Shown one piece after another: positions 7,768-17,887 of a stretch of 38,769 bases of DNA; position 1 is the first letter of the stretch, and every line of letters begins with the position of its first letter. The notes beneath the pieces are model-generated. The model saw only the letters and a program-made list of their open reading frames with translations. It had not been told where the DNA came from and made no database searches. The position numbers were made by a program, and so were the translations under genes. The stretch is from Paracoccaceae bacterium (GTDB lineage Bacteria; Pseudomonadota; Alphaproteobacteria; Rhodobacterales; Rhodobacteraceae): contig CANHLE010000023.1 of the NCBI GenBank assembly GCA_947461435.1, forward strand, positions 1-38,769. Reading direction: 5' to 3'.

Positions 7768-8610
7768 TTAGAGCCATTCGCCCTTAACCATTTGCCGGTA
7801 AATGGATGCCAACCAGTTGTCACCCTTGGCTTCTGGGGTAAGTCCCTGATTTTTCAAAAGATCGTAGCTGTCTTGGTAGAACGGCGATGATTGATAGTTG
7901 AACCCTAAGATGGCCGCAGAAGTTTGCGCTTCATCCGTCAGACCCAGCGCCAAGTAGCATTCGACCAAGCGATGCAAAGCCTCTGCCGTGTGCGTCGTCG
8001 TTTGGAACTGCTCCACGACGACACGGAACCGGTTTATGGCAGCCGTGTAGTGCCGGCCCTTAAGGTAATAGCGACCAATCTCCATTTCCTTGGCGGCAAG
8101 GTGATCAAAGGCTAAGTCGAACTTCAGGATCGCGGATTGTGCGTATTCACTATCAGGATATGTTTCAATCACTGTTCGCAGTGCTTGCAATGCCTGAAAC
8201 GTCAATCCTTGATCCCGGCCCACTTCATCAATTTGATCATAGTAAGACAGCGCCATCAGATAGCTGGCATAAGCGGCATCTTCGTCCCCGGGATAGAAAT
8301 CTAGGAACCTCTGAGCGGCGGCACGCGCCTCTTCGTATTGGCCAGTTTTATGCAAGACGAAGGCCTGCATGATCAGCGCACGTTTGGCATACTGGGTATA
8401 GGGGTAAAGTCGCTCGACCTCTTGGAAGTAGATCAACGAATCCTTGGGCCGCTTGCCGGTTTCAAGCTCAATCTCACCGCGCTGAAATATTTGCTCCGCG
8501 GTATAGTTTTCAAGAGGCAGTTGCTTGGCCTCAGGGGCGCAGGAAGCAATAATCAAAAGCAAAAGCGCTACACGGATTCCTTGTGCTGCGCGCAAGCCGA
8601 CCCCCCCCAT
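7768..8610 (-). CDS. bamD: Outer membrane assembly lipoprotein BamD (ComL)
   Basis: The 280-residue protein begins with a lipoprotein signal peptide ending in the lipobox IASC, with the lipidated cysteine at C24. TPR-like helical repeats follow (AEQIFQRGEIELETGKRPKDS onward), as in BamD/YfiO, which works with BamA to insert outer-membrane proteins. The ATG at 8610 is chosen because the signal peptide then has a normal length. The start codon opens a run of eight G (ATG GGG GGG GTC), giving an unusual M-G-G-V beginning. Its place between lpxC and recN is conserved in many alphaproteobacteria. Confidence 0.92.
   Translation of the reverse strand: MGGVGLRAAQGIRVALLLLIIASCAPEAKQLPLENYTAEQIFQRGEIELETGKRPKDSLIYFQEVERLYPYTQYAKRALIMQAFVLHKTGQYEEARAAAQRFLDFYPGDEDAAYASYLMALSYYDQIDEVGRDQGLTFQALQALRTVIETYPDSEYAQSAILKFDLAFDHLAAKEMEIGRYYLKGRHYTAAINRFRVVVEQFQTTTHTAEALHRLVECYLALGLTDEAQTSAAILGFNYQSSPFYQDSYDLLKNQGLTPEAKGDNWLASIYRQMVKGEWL
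8601..8608 (-). repeat. G8 homopolymer at the bamD start codon
   Basis: C8 on the plus strand reads as G8 in the coding strand, beginning with the G of the bamD ATG. A one-base slip would frameshift the signal peptide. Confidence 0.7.
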
Positions 8611-8725
8611 CTTCTGCAAATCCTCAACTGCCCAAAGCACTCCTTCACGGAGTTCGGCTTTTCTTGGCTTGTCCTAGCACAGAACATTTCGGGGCGCAAA
8701 ACGGCAATCGCAGTTTTGCGCATCC

Positions 8726-9646
8726 TTATGCGTATGCGGGCAAATCTTGCCGAACGACACCAACACCCGGAAGCTTGCCCATCGTTGTGCCTGCGCAATC
8801 GACCATGGCCCAGGCGCCCGGTGTCGCAAATAGTTTTCTCAGCAGTCGGTTGGTCATCGAATGGCCAGATCGATTCCCGACATATCTGCCAAGAATCGGC
8901 CCCCCCGCCAATGCGAGATCGCCCATCGCATCCAGCATTTTGTGCCGGACGGGCTCATCCGGATGCCGCAAACCGCCGGGCGACAAAATACGCGCGCCGT
9001 CGAACACAACTGCATTTTCCAATGTTCCGCCCAAGGCAAGGCCAACAGCACGCATCGCGTCAACATCGGCCTGCAAACAGAAAGTGCGGCTGTCGCACAA
9101 TTCGCGCACGAAAGCCCCATTTGACAGATTTAAGCGATGCGATTGGCGCCCAATTCCCGCCGCCGCAAAGTCGATTTGAAAATCTATTTCCAACATGTCG
9201 GCAGGCTCGAGGCGTGCAAACGAGTCTCCCTCGGTCACTTCGACTGTCTTTAGAATTTTGATCGCCCGAACTGCTTCGCTTTGCGAACGAAGACCTCGTT
9301 CCAGAATGCCTTGAACAAAAGGTGCCGCTGAACCGTCAAGAATTGGTACTTCTGGGCCGTCGATTTCGATCAGGCAATTGTGGACACCAACGCCTGCCAA
9401 CGCTGCCATGATGTGTTCGATCGTCGATACACCAGCCCCTGAAGAATTGGAAATCTGGGTGCATAGTTTTGACGGAACAACCACATCCCAATACGCCGGA
9501 ACAAGGCTGTTGCCCCCGACCAAGTCAATGCGATTAAACCATATTCCATAATCGGCAGATGCCGGCCGCAAGGTCATCCGAACAGTTTGTCCAGAATGAA
9601 GACCACGTCCGCGGAATGTAACTGGGGCTTTCAGCGTATTTTGCAC
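8726..9646 (-). CDS. lpxC: UDP-3-O-acyl-N-acetylglucosamine deacetylase
   Basis: LpxC performs the committed step of lipid A synthesis, a zinc-dependent deacetylation. The 306-residue frame shows the expected zinc ligands H78 (in STIEHIMAAL), H235 and D239 (in RHKMLDAMGD), and the catalytic H262 in GNRSGHSMTNRL, all close to E. coli numbering. The GTG at 9646 is chosen over a TTG at 9688: it gives the usual MQNTLKAPVTF start, restores standard residue numbering, and has AAGG eight bases upstream. It lies directly downstream of ftsZ, separated by a terminator, so it probably has its own promoter. Confidence 0.95.
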   Translation of the reverse strand: MQNTLKAPVTFRGRGLHSGQTVRMTLRPASADYGIWFNRIDLVGGNSLVPAYWDVVVPSKLCTQISNSSGAGVSTIEHIMAALAGVGVHNCLIEIDGPEVPILDGSAAPFVQGILERGLRSQSEAVRAIKILKTVEVTEGDSFARLEPADMLEIDFQIDFAAAGIGRQSHRLNLSNGAFVRELCDSRTFCLQADVDAMRAVGLALGGTLENAVVFDGARILSPGGLRHPDEPVRHKMLDAMGDLALAGGPILGRYVGNRSGHSMTNRLLRKLFATPGAWAMVDCAGTTMGKLPGVGVVRQDLPAYA

Positions 9647-9771
9647 GGGCTTGACCTTCGACCTTCGCCTAAACTTCGGCTTGATCAATCACGTAAGGCC
9701 CGCCAAACATTTCTTCAACTCACAGATTGTAACCGAGTATGACAGAAGAATTCTAATCCAATAAACACTCA

Positions 9772-9806
9772 TCTAAATAAGAAAGGCCCGATTTTCATCG
9801 GGCCTT
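9772..9806 (-). terminator. Terminator downstream of ftsZ
   Basis: A perfect 10-bp stem (9783-9792 with 9797-9806, arms AAGGCCCGAT and ATCGGGCCTT) with a four-base loop lies 18 bases after the ftsZ stop. In the minus direction it is followed by TTCTTATTTAG, a moderately T-rich tail. Confidence 0.8.
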
Positions 9807-9824
9807 CTATTGGTTTTAAGTCAT

Positions 9825-11483
9825 TCAGTTTGCCTGTCGGCGCAAAAACGCTGGTATCTCGATCCGTTCCTGATCAGCCGACAGTTCTTGTTCATCATCA
9901 TAAGATGTCACGGGTGGCTGTTGTCTGGCAACACTGCCGCGCTCAGGCGTCGGCTCCGAGGAGCCTCCCGCCATTCGATTGATCAGGCTGCCAATCCCGA
10001 AACGCGGACGTTCAGAAGGCTTGTTCGTCGCGGGCAAAGTGCCTGCACGTTGACCTGCCGGCAATTGTGGGGCCGCAGTTCGTTGGGGTTGGGCAGAACC
10101 GGTTGGCGCTCGGCTTACTGCAGCCCGAAGACGCTCCAGCGCTTCGGGAGAGGGTGTTCCAGCAGGGCGCGGACGCGGTGCAACAAAATCAGCAGCATCT
10201 TCATTGATCGCAGATGCAAATCCGGGGGCTGGCCGCAATTGCAGGGCAGGTTGCTGCGCAACGGGTTCCGCCTGTGGGCGATAAGCAGGTGCCGGCATGT
10301 CATCTTCGTAGCCATCGTTCTGAAAACCACGTGGCCCAAACAGATCCGACGGTTGCTGCTGCGGTGCTTTTTGTGGCGCAGGCGCCGCCTCTGCCGCAAT
10401 CGGAATTTCACGGCGCGGTTCGAGCGTTACAGCTTGTGCGACAGGCGCTGAAAAACTGGGCTTCAATGGTTCGGCCATGCTGCGCCGTGCGACGGGTTGG
10501 TCGCCGCGCGCCTGACTTACATCAATGCCCGTTGCAACGACCGAAACGCGAAGTACACCTTCCATCGTGATATCCAACGTTGATCCAACGATGATATTGG
10601 CATCGGGGTCCACTTTTTCGCGAATAATGTTTGCGGCTTCATCCAATTCGAACAGGGTCAAATCGTATCCGCCCGTGATGTTGATCAACACACCCTTCGC
10701 ACCGTGAAGGCTGATCTCATCCAAAAGCGGATTGGCGATGGCCTTTTCGGCCGCCTGAACTGCACGGTCTTCGCCACTGGCTTCGCCCGTGCCCATCATG
10801 GCTTTCCCCATCTCGTCCATGACCGCGCGCACATCAGCGAAATCCAAGTTTATCAAACCAGGGCGAACCATCAAATCGGTCACGCCCTTTACGCCCTGAT
10901 ACAAAACATCATCGGCCATCGCGAATGCTTCGGTGAAGGTCGTGCGTTCGTTTGCCAGACGGAACAAGTTTTGGTTCGGGATGACGATCAAGGTGTCGAC
11001 CACCTTTTGAAGAGCAGCAATACCCTCTTCTGCCTGACGCATCCGCTTGTTGCCTTCAAACTGGAAGGGTTTCGTCACAACGCCAACGGTCAAGACTCCC
11101 AACTCGCGGGCAGCTTGCGCGATGATTGGGGCGGCGCCTGTTCCCGTGCCCCCACCCATACCGGCCGTAATGAAACACATGTGCGCGCCAGCCAGATGAT
11201 CGACGATTTCTTCGATCGTCTCTTCAGCCGCAGCGGCCCCCACGGTTGGGCGAGCGCCGGCACCAAGCCCTTCGGTCACCTTCAGGCCCATTTGAATCCG
11301 GGCGCCGGCTTTGGATTGGCTCAATGCCTGAGCATCCGTGTTCGCCACAACAAACTCGACCCCTTGAAGGTCTTTATCGATCATGTTGTTAACAGCGTTG
11401 CAACCTGCACCACCCACACCAAAAACTGTGATGCGAGGCTTAAGCTCTTCGCGGTGCGGAGTCATCGTTAGATTCAATGTCAT
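9825..11483 (-). CDS. ftsZ: Cell division protein FtsZ
   Basis: FtsZ is the tubulin-like GTPase that forms the cytokinetic ring. The 552-residue protein has [13 protein letters not shown] near the start, the tubulin signature GGGTGTG at about 110-116, and the T7 loop [11 protein letters not shown]. After residue about 315 comes a long Pro/Gln/Ala-rich linker of roughly 210 residues, usual for alphaproteobacteria and much longer than in E. coli. The conserved C-terminal peptide ([11 protein letters not shown] at the end) binds membrane tethers such as FtsA. The ATG at 11483 has GGCGGA upstream; another ATG at 11501 is less well supported. Confidence 0.97.
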   Translation of the reverse strand: MTLNLTMTPHREELKPRITVFGVGGAGCNAVNNMIDKDLQGVEFVVANTDAQALSQSKAGARIQMGLKVTEGLGAGARPTVGAAAAEETIEEIVDHLAGAHMCFITAGMGGGTGTGAAPIIAQAARELGVLTVGVVTKPFQFEGNKRMRQAEEGIAALQKVVDTLIVIPNQNLFRLANERTTFTEAFAMADDVLYQGVKGVTDLMVRPGLINLDFADVRAVMDEMGKAMMGTGEASGEDRAVQAAEKAIANPLLDEISLHGAKGVLINITGGYDLTLFELDEAANIIREKVDPDANIIVGSTLDITMEGVLRVSVVATGIDVSQARGDQPVARRSMAEPLKPSFSAPVAQAVTLEPRREIPIAAEAAPAPQKAPQQQPSDLFGPRGFQNDGYEDDMPAPAYRPQAEPVAQQPALQLRPAPGFASAINEDAADFVAPRPRPAGTPSPEALERLRAAVSRAPTGSAQPQRTAAPQLPAGQRAGTLPATNKPSERPRFGIGSLINRMAGGSSEPTPERGSVARQQPPVTSYDDEQELSADQERIEIPAFLRRQAN

Positions 11484-11701
11484 TTTGTATCCGCCTGTCA
11501 TTTTTGCCGTGCGGTGGGCGCCGCAGGGTCCGTTTCTTTTGGCTGATCTCCCCTGTCCCTAGGGATAGCCATTCTAATTATCCACGATTCTATCCACAGA
11601 CATGCGCGAGGTCACGCAAAAAAATGCAGAAATCCCACAAAATATGGACAATGTGCACCCATTACTAACGGCATCTTGCCGAAATGACTGCATATAGTAG
11701 G
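11484..11701 (-). promoter_or_regulatory. ftsA-ftsZ intergenic control region with DnaA-box-like and GANTC sites
   Basis: This 218-base gap holds two 8-of-9 matches to the DnaA box (TTATNCACA): TTATCCACG at 11578-11586 and CTATCCACA at 11590-11598, in direct orientation. They are bridged by a GANTC site (GATTC, 11586-11590) that shares a base with each. A 10-bp palindrome, TCCCTAGGGA, lies at 11556-11565. In Caulobacter, ftsZ transcription responds to DnaA and to CcrM/GcrA through GANTC, so the content fits a cell-cycle promoter. The exact -10/-35 hexamers are not clear. No terminator separates ftsA from ftsZ. Confidence 0.55.
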
Positions 11702-13036
11702 TCACCAGTTGTCCTTGAACCATTTCATTGCCCGCTTGATGGACCGAGCGGGATAACGCTCAGTCGGAATGTCAAAGTCCCACCACTCGTCTTGGGGATG
11801 TGCCGCAAAGAGGCACAAGCCGACAGCAGCCGAGAATGCAGGGCCCGTCGCGGCCTGCGGCAAGCCCTGAACGCGCAGGGGCCGCCCCATACGGACACGT
11901 TGGCCAAGGACGCGGCCTGCAAGCCCATCGAGGCCCGGAATCTGGCTTGCACCGCCTGTAAGCACTATCTGCTGACTGGGCAAGTCACTAAACCCAGCGA
12001 CATCCAGTCGTGCCCGTACTTCTTCCAAAATCTCTTCAACCCTGGGCTTCATGATCCCAATCAACTCAGTTCGCGAAATCTGGCGACGGTCTTTTTCCCA
12101 GTCCCCTGAATCCCCGCCCATTTCGATCATGTCCCGATCATCCATCCCGGTTGCGTGGACACCACCGTGTTTTGTCTTGATGCGCTCGGCCACGGCGACA
12201 GGAACTTGCAGACCTTTCGAAATGTCAGAAGTGACGTGATCGCCACCCATCCGAACGGCGTCCGCGAAAATCATGTGCTTTTTCATGAAGATGGATATTC
12301 CGGTGGACCCTCCGCCCATATCAACACAGGCAGCGCCCAATTCCTGCTCGTCTTCGACAAGCGACGATAAAGCCGCGAGGTAGGCTGAGTTCGCAATACC
12401 CGCAAGTTCAAGATCACATCGATTTATGCAGTAAAGCACGTTTTGAACGACCGACGCATCAACCGACAGCAGATGCATATCACAAGAGAGTTGGTGTCCA
12501 ATCTGTCCCCTTGGGTCCCCAAGGCCTGACCTATGGTCCAAAGCAAAATTGACCGGCTGCGCGTGCAATACTTCCCGTCCATGGCCCAGATCGGGAACAT
12601 CGCATGCAGCAAGGACACGGGCAACATCTTCATCCGATACCACAGAGTCTTCGAGATCAAGATTGCCCGCCAATCCATAACTGCGAGGTTCAGCACCCGA
12701 AAATGCCGCGATGACATGATCAACACGAACGGCCGCCATCTTTTGTGCGGCCTGAACGGCCGTTCGGATCGCGCGCTCCGTTTCGTTCATTACAGAGATT
12801 TCGCCAAATCTTACGCCCCGAGACCGCGTCGTGGCAGCCCCAATGACTCTAAAGTTAGACTGGCCCGCCATGGGGCCAATCCCATCCAGATCACCCCGGT
12901 CTTCAAAACCGTCAAAGCGCAAGATCAGACAGGCGATCTTTGAGGTTCCAATATCCAAGATGGCCACGACCCCGCGCTGAACTGCGGCATGACGCATGTT
13001 ACGCATCGCTCTTTGCGTTTGGTATAGGTCGGTCAT
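11702..13036 (-). CDS. ftsA: Cell division protein FtsA
   Basis: FtsA is the actin-like ATPase that tethers FtsZ to the membrane. The 444-residue protein carries the phosphate-1 motif in AILDIGTSKIACLI, DMGGGSTGISIF as phosphate-2, and VLTGGASQIPGL as the adenosine motif. The C-terminus ends in a basic-aromatic amphipathic stretch (KRAMKWFKDNW), as expected for the membrane-targeting helix. The ATG overlaps the ftsQ stop as ATGA (13033-13036), so the two are translationally coupled. Confidence 0.96.
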   Translation of the reverse strand: MTDLYQTQRAMRNMRHAAVQRGVVAILDIGTSKIACLILRFDGFEDRGDLDGIGPMAGQSNFRVIGAATTRSRGVRFGEISVMNETERAIRTAVQAAQKMAAVRVDHVIAAFSGAEPRSYGLAGNLDLEDSVVSDEDVARVLAACDVPDLGHGREVLHAQPVNFALDHRSGLGDPRGQIGHQLSCDMHLLSVDASVVQNVLYCINRCDLELAGIANSAYLAALSSLVEDEQELGAACVDMGGGSTGISIFMKKHMIFADAVRMGGDHVTSDISKGLQVPVAVAERIKTKHGGVHATGMDDRDMIEMGGDSGDWEKDRRQISRTELIGIMKPRVEEILEEVRARLDVAGFSDLPSQQIVLTGGASQIPGLDGLAGRVLGQRVRMGRPLRVQGLPQAATGPAFSAAVGLCLFAAHPQDEWWDFDIPTERYPARSIKRAMKWFKDNW

Positions 13037-13926
13037 AGGTCACTCTCCGAAGACGTTTCTTCTTTAAATTCAATACCGTTCAAAGTATCCCAAGCTCTTT
13101 GGCTTAGTCGCAGCGTTGGACGTTGATCAAACCGAAGATCAACGCTGATCACATCGCGCGCCAAGATGTTCTCGGCAGCGTCAAGCGCCAGCAGGCGCTC
13201 CACCGCGGCGACGGGTGACACTTGTGGAAGCATGATCGTTTGGTTGCGGTCCAGCACGATATCCCAACGACGATCGCCGATGCGAACCAGCCCGCGAAGT
13301 CGATCATTGATGGGCGACACAGCTTCAAACAACGCCATGGCCTCAGAGGCGGCTCGATCGGCCCCATCGCCAGCGATGAGGGGCAGATCTGGCCTGTCTG
13401 TGCGTGAGCCAAGCCCGGCCACGCGGTGACCGGTTGAATCCAAAAGCATCAGTTCACCACCAGAACGCCAAACCAATGTTGGAACCCGTTCCGTGATAAT
13501 CACTTCAAGAACGCCGCCACTGCGCACGCTGACATCGGCGCTGGCAATCGCATCAAGGCTTTGAACCTTTTCGCGGACGACATCGAGATCCAAATTGAAG
13601 GATGACATTGGCAGTCGAATGTTCAGTTTGGCCCGAACTGCATCCGCCAGTTCTGAAGACGCCCCTTCGACGCGGATCAGCGAAACACGAAACTCTGGTC
13701 TATTTTCAAATTGTTCCCGAAGATTCGTGAAGGTTCCCAAGATCGCCATGCGGCGCTCCGACGAGCCCAGAACCGCCGCTCCTATGAGCACGACAACCAC
13801 CAAAGGCAGACCAAAGCGGAACAGGATGCGGAAATAAGGCGTCAGCCACAAACGCTGCAACCTGTAGGCCCAGCGTGAGGGGGCAGGATCCCGGCGCTGA
13901 AATTGGGGGCGGCTTACCGATTGCAT
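13033..13926 (-). CDS. ftsQ: Cell division protein FtsQ
   Basis: FtsQ is a bitopic divisome protein linking cytoplasmic and periplasmic components. The 297-residue protein has a basic cytoplasmic tail ([17 protein letters not shown]), one membrane helix (about residues 35-57, [16 protein letters not shown]) and then a POTRA domain ([20 protein letters not shown] onward) and beta domain. The ATG at 13926 is preferred over one at 13953 because GAAGGA lies seven bases upstream and the resulting start matches relatives. It overlaps the end of ddl by 13 bases and the start of ftsA by four. Confidence 0.94.
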   Translation of the reverse strand: MQSVSRPQFQRRDPAPSRWAYRLQRLWLTPYFRILFRFGLPLVVVVLIGAAVLGSSERRMAILGTFTNLREQFENRPEFRVSLIRVEGASSELADAVRAKLNIRLPMSSFNLDLDVVREKVQSLDAIASADVSVRSGGVLEVIITERVPTLVWRSGGELMLLDSTGHRVAGLGSRTDRPDLPLIAGDGADRAASEAMALFEAVSPINDRLRGLVRIGDRRWDIVLDRNQTIMLPQVSPVAAVERLLALDAAENILARDVISVDLRFDQRPTLRLSQRAWDTLNGIEFKEETSSESDL

Positions 13927-14834
13927 GAAGCGTCCTTCACCATCCAAGCGCATAGATCCGCAAATGACATACCCAAATAGGCAGCTTGTTCGGGGGCAAG
14001 TGACGTCGGAGTCATCCCGGGCTGCGTATTGGTTTCAAGCAGGATCAGACCTGCCAAACCCCTCTCCTCGTCCCAGCGAAGATCGGTGCGGCTGACACCT
14101 TTGCAACCCAGCGCACGGTGAGCACGAAGCGCGTAATCCATACAGGCATCGGCAATTTCATCCGGAATCTGTGCCGGAACAATGTGGCGCGACCCACCCA
14201 TTTTGTATTTTGCATCATAGTCATACCAGCCGTCCGTCAGGATGTCCGTCACGCAAAGCGCGCGATCCCCCATGACTGTGCAAGTCAATTCCCGGCCCGG
14301 CGCATAGGTCTCGACCATCACTGTTTCAGGCATAGAGTCCGCCAACAGTGGGGCATTTGCGCCTTCGCGCACGATGTAAACGCCGACGGATGAGCCTTCG
14401 TTGTTCGGCTTTACGACATAAGGCGGAGGTAGAACATGCCCGAGGGCAACCTCTGCACGATTTGCAAGCTTAGAGACGACGATGGGCAGTCCGGCAGCAG
14501 CATAGACTTCCTTTGCTTTTGCCTTGTCCATCGCGAGGGCGGACGCAAGAATGCCAGAATGGGTGTAAGGAATACGCAGCCATTCCAAGATACCTTGCAC
14601 AGTACCATCTTCACCCCAACGACCATGAAGAGCATTGAAGCAAACATCAGGGGAAATTTCGATCAAGCGTTCGGCAAGACCGCGGTCACAATCGACCTCG
14701 ACCACTGAATACCCCGCCTGCCGAAGTGCCGATGCGCATGCGCGCCCAGATACGAGAGAAACCTCGCGCTCCGCCGAGGGCCCACCCATCAAAACCGCCA
14801 CCTTGGAGACTGCTCTGCTCGAACCGCCCGCCAT
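13914..14834 (-). CDS. ddl: D-alanine--D-alanine ligase
   Basis: This 306-residue ATP-grasp enzyme joins two D-alanines for the peptidoglycan stem peptide. It has the N-terminal [19 protein letters not shown] loop, the [18 protein letters not shown]-binding loop, and the C-terminal [15 protein letters not shown] metal- and ATP-binding motif. The ATG at 14834 has GAGG six bases upstream; an ATG four codons earlier is possible. It lies between murB and ftsQ, a usual place in alphaproteobacterial dcw clusters. Confidence 0.96.
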   Translation of the reverse strand: MAGGSSRAVSKVAVLMGGPSAEREVSLVSGRACASALRQAGYSVVEVDCDRGLAERLIEISPDVCFNALHGRWGEDGTVQGILEWLRIPYTHSGILASALAMDKAKAKEVYAAAGLPIVVSKLANRAEVALGHVLPPPYVVKPNNEGSSVGVYIVREGANAPLLADSMPETVMVETYAPGRELTCTVMGDRALCVTDILTDGWYDYDAKYKMGGSRHIVPAQIPDEIADACMDYALRAHRALGCKGVSRTDLRWDEERGLAGLILLETNTQPGMTPTSLAPEQAAYLGMSFADLCAWMVKDASCNR

Positions 14835-14889
14835 TTTCTGCCTCATCCGGAACTTTAGCGCCCCGTGATTTTGTTTTTTTTGCTCGGCG

Positions 14890-15813
14890 CTATCTCGTAC
14901 GTTCGCCGATCCGCATAATTTCCCACTCTAACGCGATACCGCGCTTCAGGAAAACCCTTTTTCGCACCTCTTCGCCCAAATCTTCCAAATCTGCGGCGGA
15001 TGCGCCACCCGTGTTAATCAAAAAGTTTGAATGCATCGGGCTCATTTGTGCGCCGCCCAGTTGAAACCCGCGCATGCCGGCCTCGTCGATCACTTTCCAG
15101 GCCTTCAAGTCCTGTGTGTCATCTGTCTGACCGGTGCTGGAATATCCTGATGGATTGCGGAAGGTCGAGCCTGCTGACCGGTCCTTGGTAGGCTGCGTTG
15201 CATCCCGCTTTGCTAATTGGTCGGCCATCTTCGCTTCCAAGGTCGCCGGGTCGCCGCGCTCGCATTTAAAGGTTGCGGAAACAATCACCCAACCGTCTGG
15301 CAGTTCAGACTGCCGGTAGCGAAAGTTCAGATCAGTGGCGGGAACGTCACGAAGCTCTCCCTCTCGCGTCACGACGCGAATGAACTGAAGGTGATCGGCC
15401 ACGTACGATCCGTAACAGCCCGCATTCATGCGCACAGCACCGCCGATTGTGCCCGGAATTGTACGCAAGAAGGTCAGGTCCAGCCCGGCTTCGGCCGCAC
15501 GTCGCGCGAAATGCGCGTCCAGCGCGGCGGCGCCGGCAGTAACCGTATCGTCCTTGATATCGATGGTGTTGAACCCTCGACCAAGGCGGATCACGACAGC
15601 CCGGATGCCACCATCTCTTACGATCAGGTTTGACCCTACGCCCATGGGAAAGACGGGAATTCGCGCATCAAGTCGCGCCAGAAAGTCGCAAAGATCTGCT
15701 TCATCCTGCGGCTGAAACAAATAATCGGCGGGGCCGCCCACTCTCAGCCATGTCAGGTCTGCGAGGGGACGTTGGGGCGTCAGCGCGCCGCGGGGCTTAG
15801 GAAATTCTTTCAT
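14890..15813 (-). CDS. murB: UDP-N-acetylenolpyruvoylglucosamine reductase
   Basis: MurB is the FAD-dependent enzyme that reduces enolpyruvyl-UDP-GlcNAc to UDP-MurNAc. The 307-residue protein shows [11 protein letters not shown], the FAD-binding segment [33 protein letters not shown], and GSTFRNPSG with the catalytic serine of type I MurB. The start is the ATG at 15813, giving [12 protein letters not shown]; an upstream in-frame start at 15873 would run into the DUF2484 gene. An eight-base A run lies between its stop and the ddl start. Confidence 0.96.
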   Translation of the reverse strand: MKEFPKPRGALTPQRPLADLTWLRVGGPADYLFQPQDEADLCDFLARLDARIPVFPMGVGSNLIVRDGGIRAVVIRLGRGFNTIDIKDDTVTAGAAALDAHFARRAAEAGLDLTFLRTIPGTIGGAVRMNAGCYGSYVADHLQFIRVVTREGELRDVPATDLNFRYRQSELPDGWVIVSATFKCERGDPATLEAKMADQLAKRDATQPTKDRSAGSTFRNPSGYSSTGQTDDTQDLKAWKVIDEAGMRGFQLGGAQMSPMHSNFLINTGGASAADLEDLGEEVRKRVFLKRGIALEWEIMRIGERTR

Positions 15814-15856
15814 GGGCCTGCCTTTTAGTGGCCTCTGACAAAGGCCGCAAGCGACC

Positions 15857-16108
15857 TCAGCGTCGCGGTACAAAAGTGTTCAACCATCGGCCCAAATAGA
15901 TCACCGGCCAACGCAGGACGGACGCCCCTGCCCCTAGAAAAACGGCCGCCATGAATAGTCCAGCCGTCCATGCGATCCACACCAAAATTGGCACACCAAT
16001 TGCAATCAAGAAATAGGCATTTCGCCAATGATGATCGCGGCTTGGAAACATGGCGATGACGTTGGCAACAATCAACCACAAACAGGCACAAGCAATGGGT
16101 AAATTCAT
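15857..16108 (-). CDS. DUF2484 family membrane protein (distal copy)
   Basis: This 83-residue hydrophobic protein, with about three helices and a final basic stretch ([10 protein letters not shown]), matches DUF2484, a family of unknown function that in Rhodobacterales sits among the mur genes. It begins [22 protein letters not shown]. Its ATG overlaps the stop of the preceding DUF2484 gene as ATGA at 16105-16108, so the two are coupled. It may take part in envelope assembly, inferred from context only. Confidence 0.85.
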   Translation of the reverse strand: MNLPIACACLWLIVANVIAMFPSRDHHWRNAYFLIAIGVPILVWIAWTAGLFMAAVFLGAGASVLRWPVIYLGRWLNTFVPRR

Positions 16109-16374
16109 TTACGGAACTCTGGCGGCAACTGAACTGGCAGTCTGCGAATCTTTTTATAGTAATAAATCAATGGGTTGCGGAACATGGACGCAAAGGCAAG
16201 GATGCCCGCTATCACCCAGACCCAACCATGCAAAAACCCGATCCAGAAAAGAAGAATAGGCGCAATCGCGATCAATACGATTCCCGGCACCATTTGGCGC
16301 CGCATTGGCAGAAATGCGGTAATTGTTCCAAGAATTACCCATAGACAGCAGGCAAGGGTCAGAAACGAATTCAT
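16105..16374 (-). CDS. DUF2484 family membrane protein (proximal copy)
   Basis: This 89-residue protein is a paralogue of its downstream neighbour, with the same early layout (MN.... CLW.I...I..F.PMR against MN....[15 protein letters not shown]) and about three hydrophobic segments before a basic end ([19 protein letters not shown]). It is the first of the tandem pair, lying 99 bases after murC. Its function is unknown; the insertion of two copies between murC and murB appears typical of this bacterial order. Confidence 0.85.
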   Translation of the reverse strand: MNSFLTLACCLWVILGTITAFLPMRRQMVPGIVLIAIAPILLFWIGFLHGWVWVIAGILAFASMFRNPLIYYYKKIRRLPVQLPPEFRK

Positions 16375-16473
16375 CTAGAATTACCTAATAGGCATTTGGA
16401 GGACGACGCATTTGTGCCAGACTGCTGTGCAAATGGAATTCAGCATTTTTTCGGCCGAAGCACGTTTTCGTTT

Positions 16474-17883
16474 TCATGCAGCCTTCTCGACTAATTTGGA
16501 CGGCAGGTTGTTGGCCCAAGACGAAATTGATCCCGCGCCAAGGCAAACGAAGATATCGCCGGGACGCGCCTGTTCCTTAAAAAGTCGTGCCAGATCCGCT
16601 TCGTCAATCACAGCCCGGGCGTGACGATGGCCGTGCGCAATAAGTCCTGCGACCAGATCATCACGTGATGCACCAAGGATCGGATCCTCTCCGGCAGAGT
16701 AAACATCTGCAATACCAACGACGTCTGCTTCGTTAAAGCAGGTGCAAAAATCTTCGAACAGGCTGTGCAAACGTGTATAGCGATGCGGCTGATGTACGGC
16801 AATAACGCGGCCAGCAGTGGCTTGGCGCGCGGCGCGCAGGACAGCCGCTATTTCCACCGGATGATGCCCGTAGTCATCAATTATTGTGACACCATTGATT
16901 TCGGCAACCTTGGTAAATCTACGATTCACTCCCGCAAAGGCCGCCAATGCCTCGCGAATTTCATCTCGCTTCATGCCCAAATGGCGTGCCACTGCGATCG
17001 CAGCAAGCGCGTTTGAAACATTGTGATCGCCCGGCATCGGCAAGGTGCAACCGTCAATCCGAACGCCATCACCTTCATTTTGCAGCAAAACATCGAAACA
17101 TGCGACTGCGCGTTCAAATCGCAGATTGACAGCGCGTACATCGGCTTGCGCATTAAATCCGAAAGTAACCACTCGACGGTCGGTAACCCGACCGACAAGC
17201 GCCTGCACTTCGGGATGATCTGTGCAGCAAACAGCCAGACCGTAAAACGGAATGTTCGACACGAAATCAAGAAAGCCTTTTCGCAAGGCGTCAAAGTTTC
17301 CCCAATGTTCCATATGTTCTGGATCGATATTGGTCACAATTGCAATTGTCGCAGGCAATCGATTGAAAGAACCATCACTTTCATCGGCCTCCACCACCAT
17401 CCACTCACCTTCGCCCGCGCGGGCGTTGGATCCGTAAGCGTGGATAACGCCCCCGTTAATCACCGTGGGGTCAAACCCCCCTTTGTCCAGCAAAGTGGCA
17501 ACCATGGTTGTTGTCGTCGTCTTGCCATGAGTGCCCGCAATGGCAATGTTTGACTTCAGGCGCATCAGTTCGGCCAACATTTCCGCCCGGCGCACAACAG
17601 GCAGCTTCTTGCGCCGCGCTTCTTCAAGCTCGGGGTTGCCTTTCTTGATGGCAGACGAAATCACGACAACGGCCGCTTCTCCAATGTTTTCGGCACGCTG
17701 ACCTTCGAAAAAATCTGCGCCCAACTTAACAAGACGATCGGTGATCTTTGAGGCTTTGCTGTCAGAACCTTGGACCCGATAGCCCAAGGTCATCAACACT
17801 TCGGCGATGCCTGACATGCCAATTCCGCCAATCCCGACGAAATGAATGGCGCCCATTTCCAAAGGAAGTTTTGTCGCGTTCAT
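16474..17883 (-). CDS. murC: UDP-N-acetylmuramate--L-alanine ligase
   Basis: MurC adds the first amino acid of the stem peptide in an ATP-dependent step. The 469-residue protein starts [28 protein letters not shown], with the glycine-rich N-terminal UDP-binding motif, the P-loop [10 protein letters not shown] at about 116-125, and the central-domain [10 protein letters not shown] motif. The ATG at 17883 has GAAGGAG seven bases upstream and lies only four bases after the murG stop, so the two are cotranscribed. Confidence 0.97.
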   Translation of the reverse strand: MNATKLPLEMGAIHFVGIGGIGMSGIAEVLMTLGYRVQGSDSKASKITDRLVKLGADFFEGQRAENIGEAAVVVISSAIKKGNPELEEARRKKLPVVRRAEMLAELMRLKSNIAIAGTHGKTTTTTMVATLLDKGGFDPTVINGGVIHAYGSNARAGEGEWMVVEADESDGSFNRLPATIAIVTNIDPEHMEHWGNFDALRKGFLDFVSNIPFYGLAVCCTDHPEVQALVGRVTDRRVVTFGFNAQADVRAVNLRFERAVACFDVLLQNEGDGVRIDGCTLPMPGDHNVSNALAAIAVARHLGMKRDEIREALAAFAGVNRRFTKVAEINGVTIIDDYGHHPVEIAAVLRAARQATAGRVIAVHQPHRYTRLHSLFEDFCTCFNEADVVGIADVYSAGEDPILGASRDDLVAGLIAHGHRHARAVIDEADLARLFKEQARPGDIFVCLGAGSISSWANNLPSKLVEKAA

Positions 17884-17887
17884 GGCA

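Noticed and set aside
8338..9261. Long plus-strand open frame (307 codons) antisense to bamD and lpxC
   Set aside because: It is fully opposite well-supported genes, its composition (many Arg, Pro, Cys, Ser) is that of a frame shadow, and it has no family features.
10704..11471. Plus-strand open frame of 255 codons antisense to ftsZ
   Set aside because: It mirrors the strongly conserved GTPase domain of ftsZ; low-complexity shadow with no ribosome-binding site.
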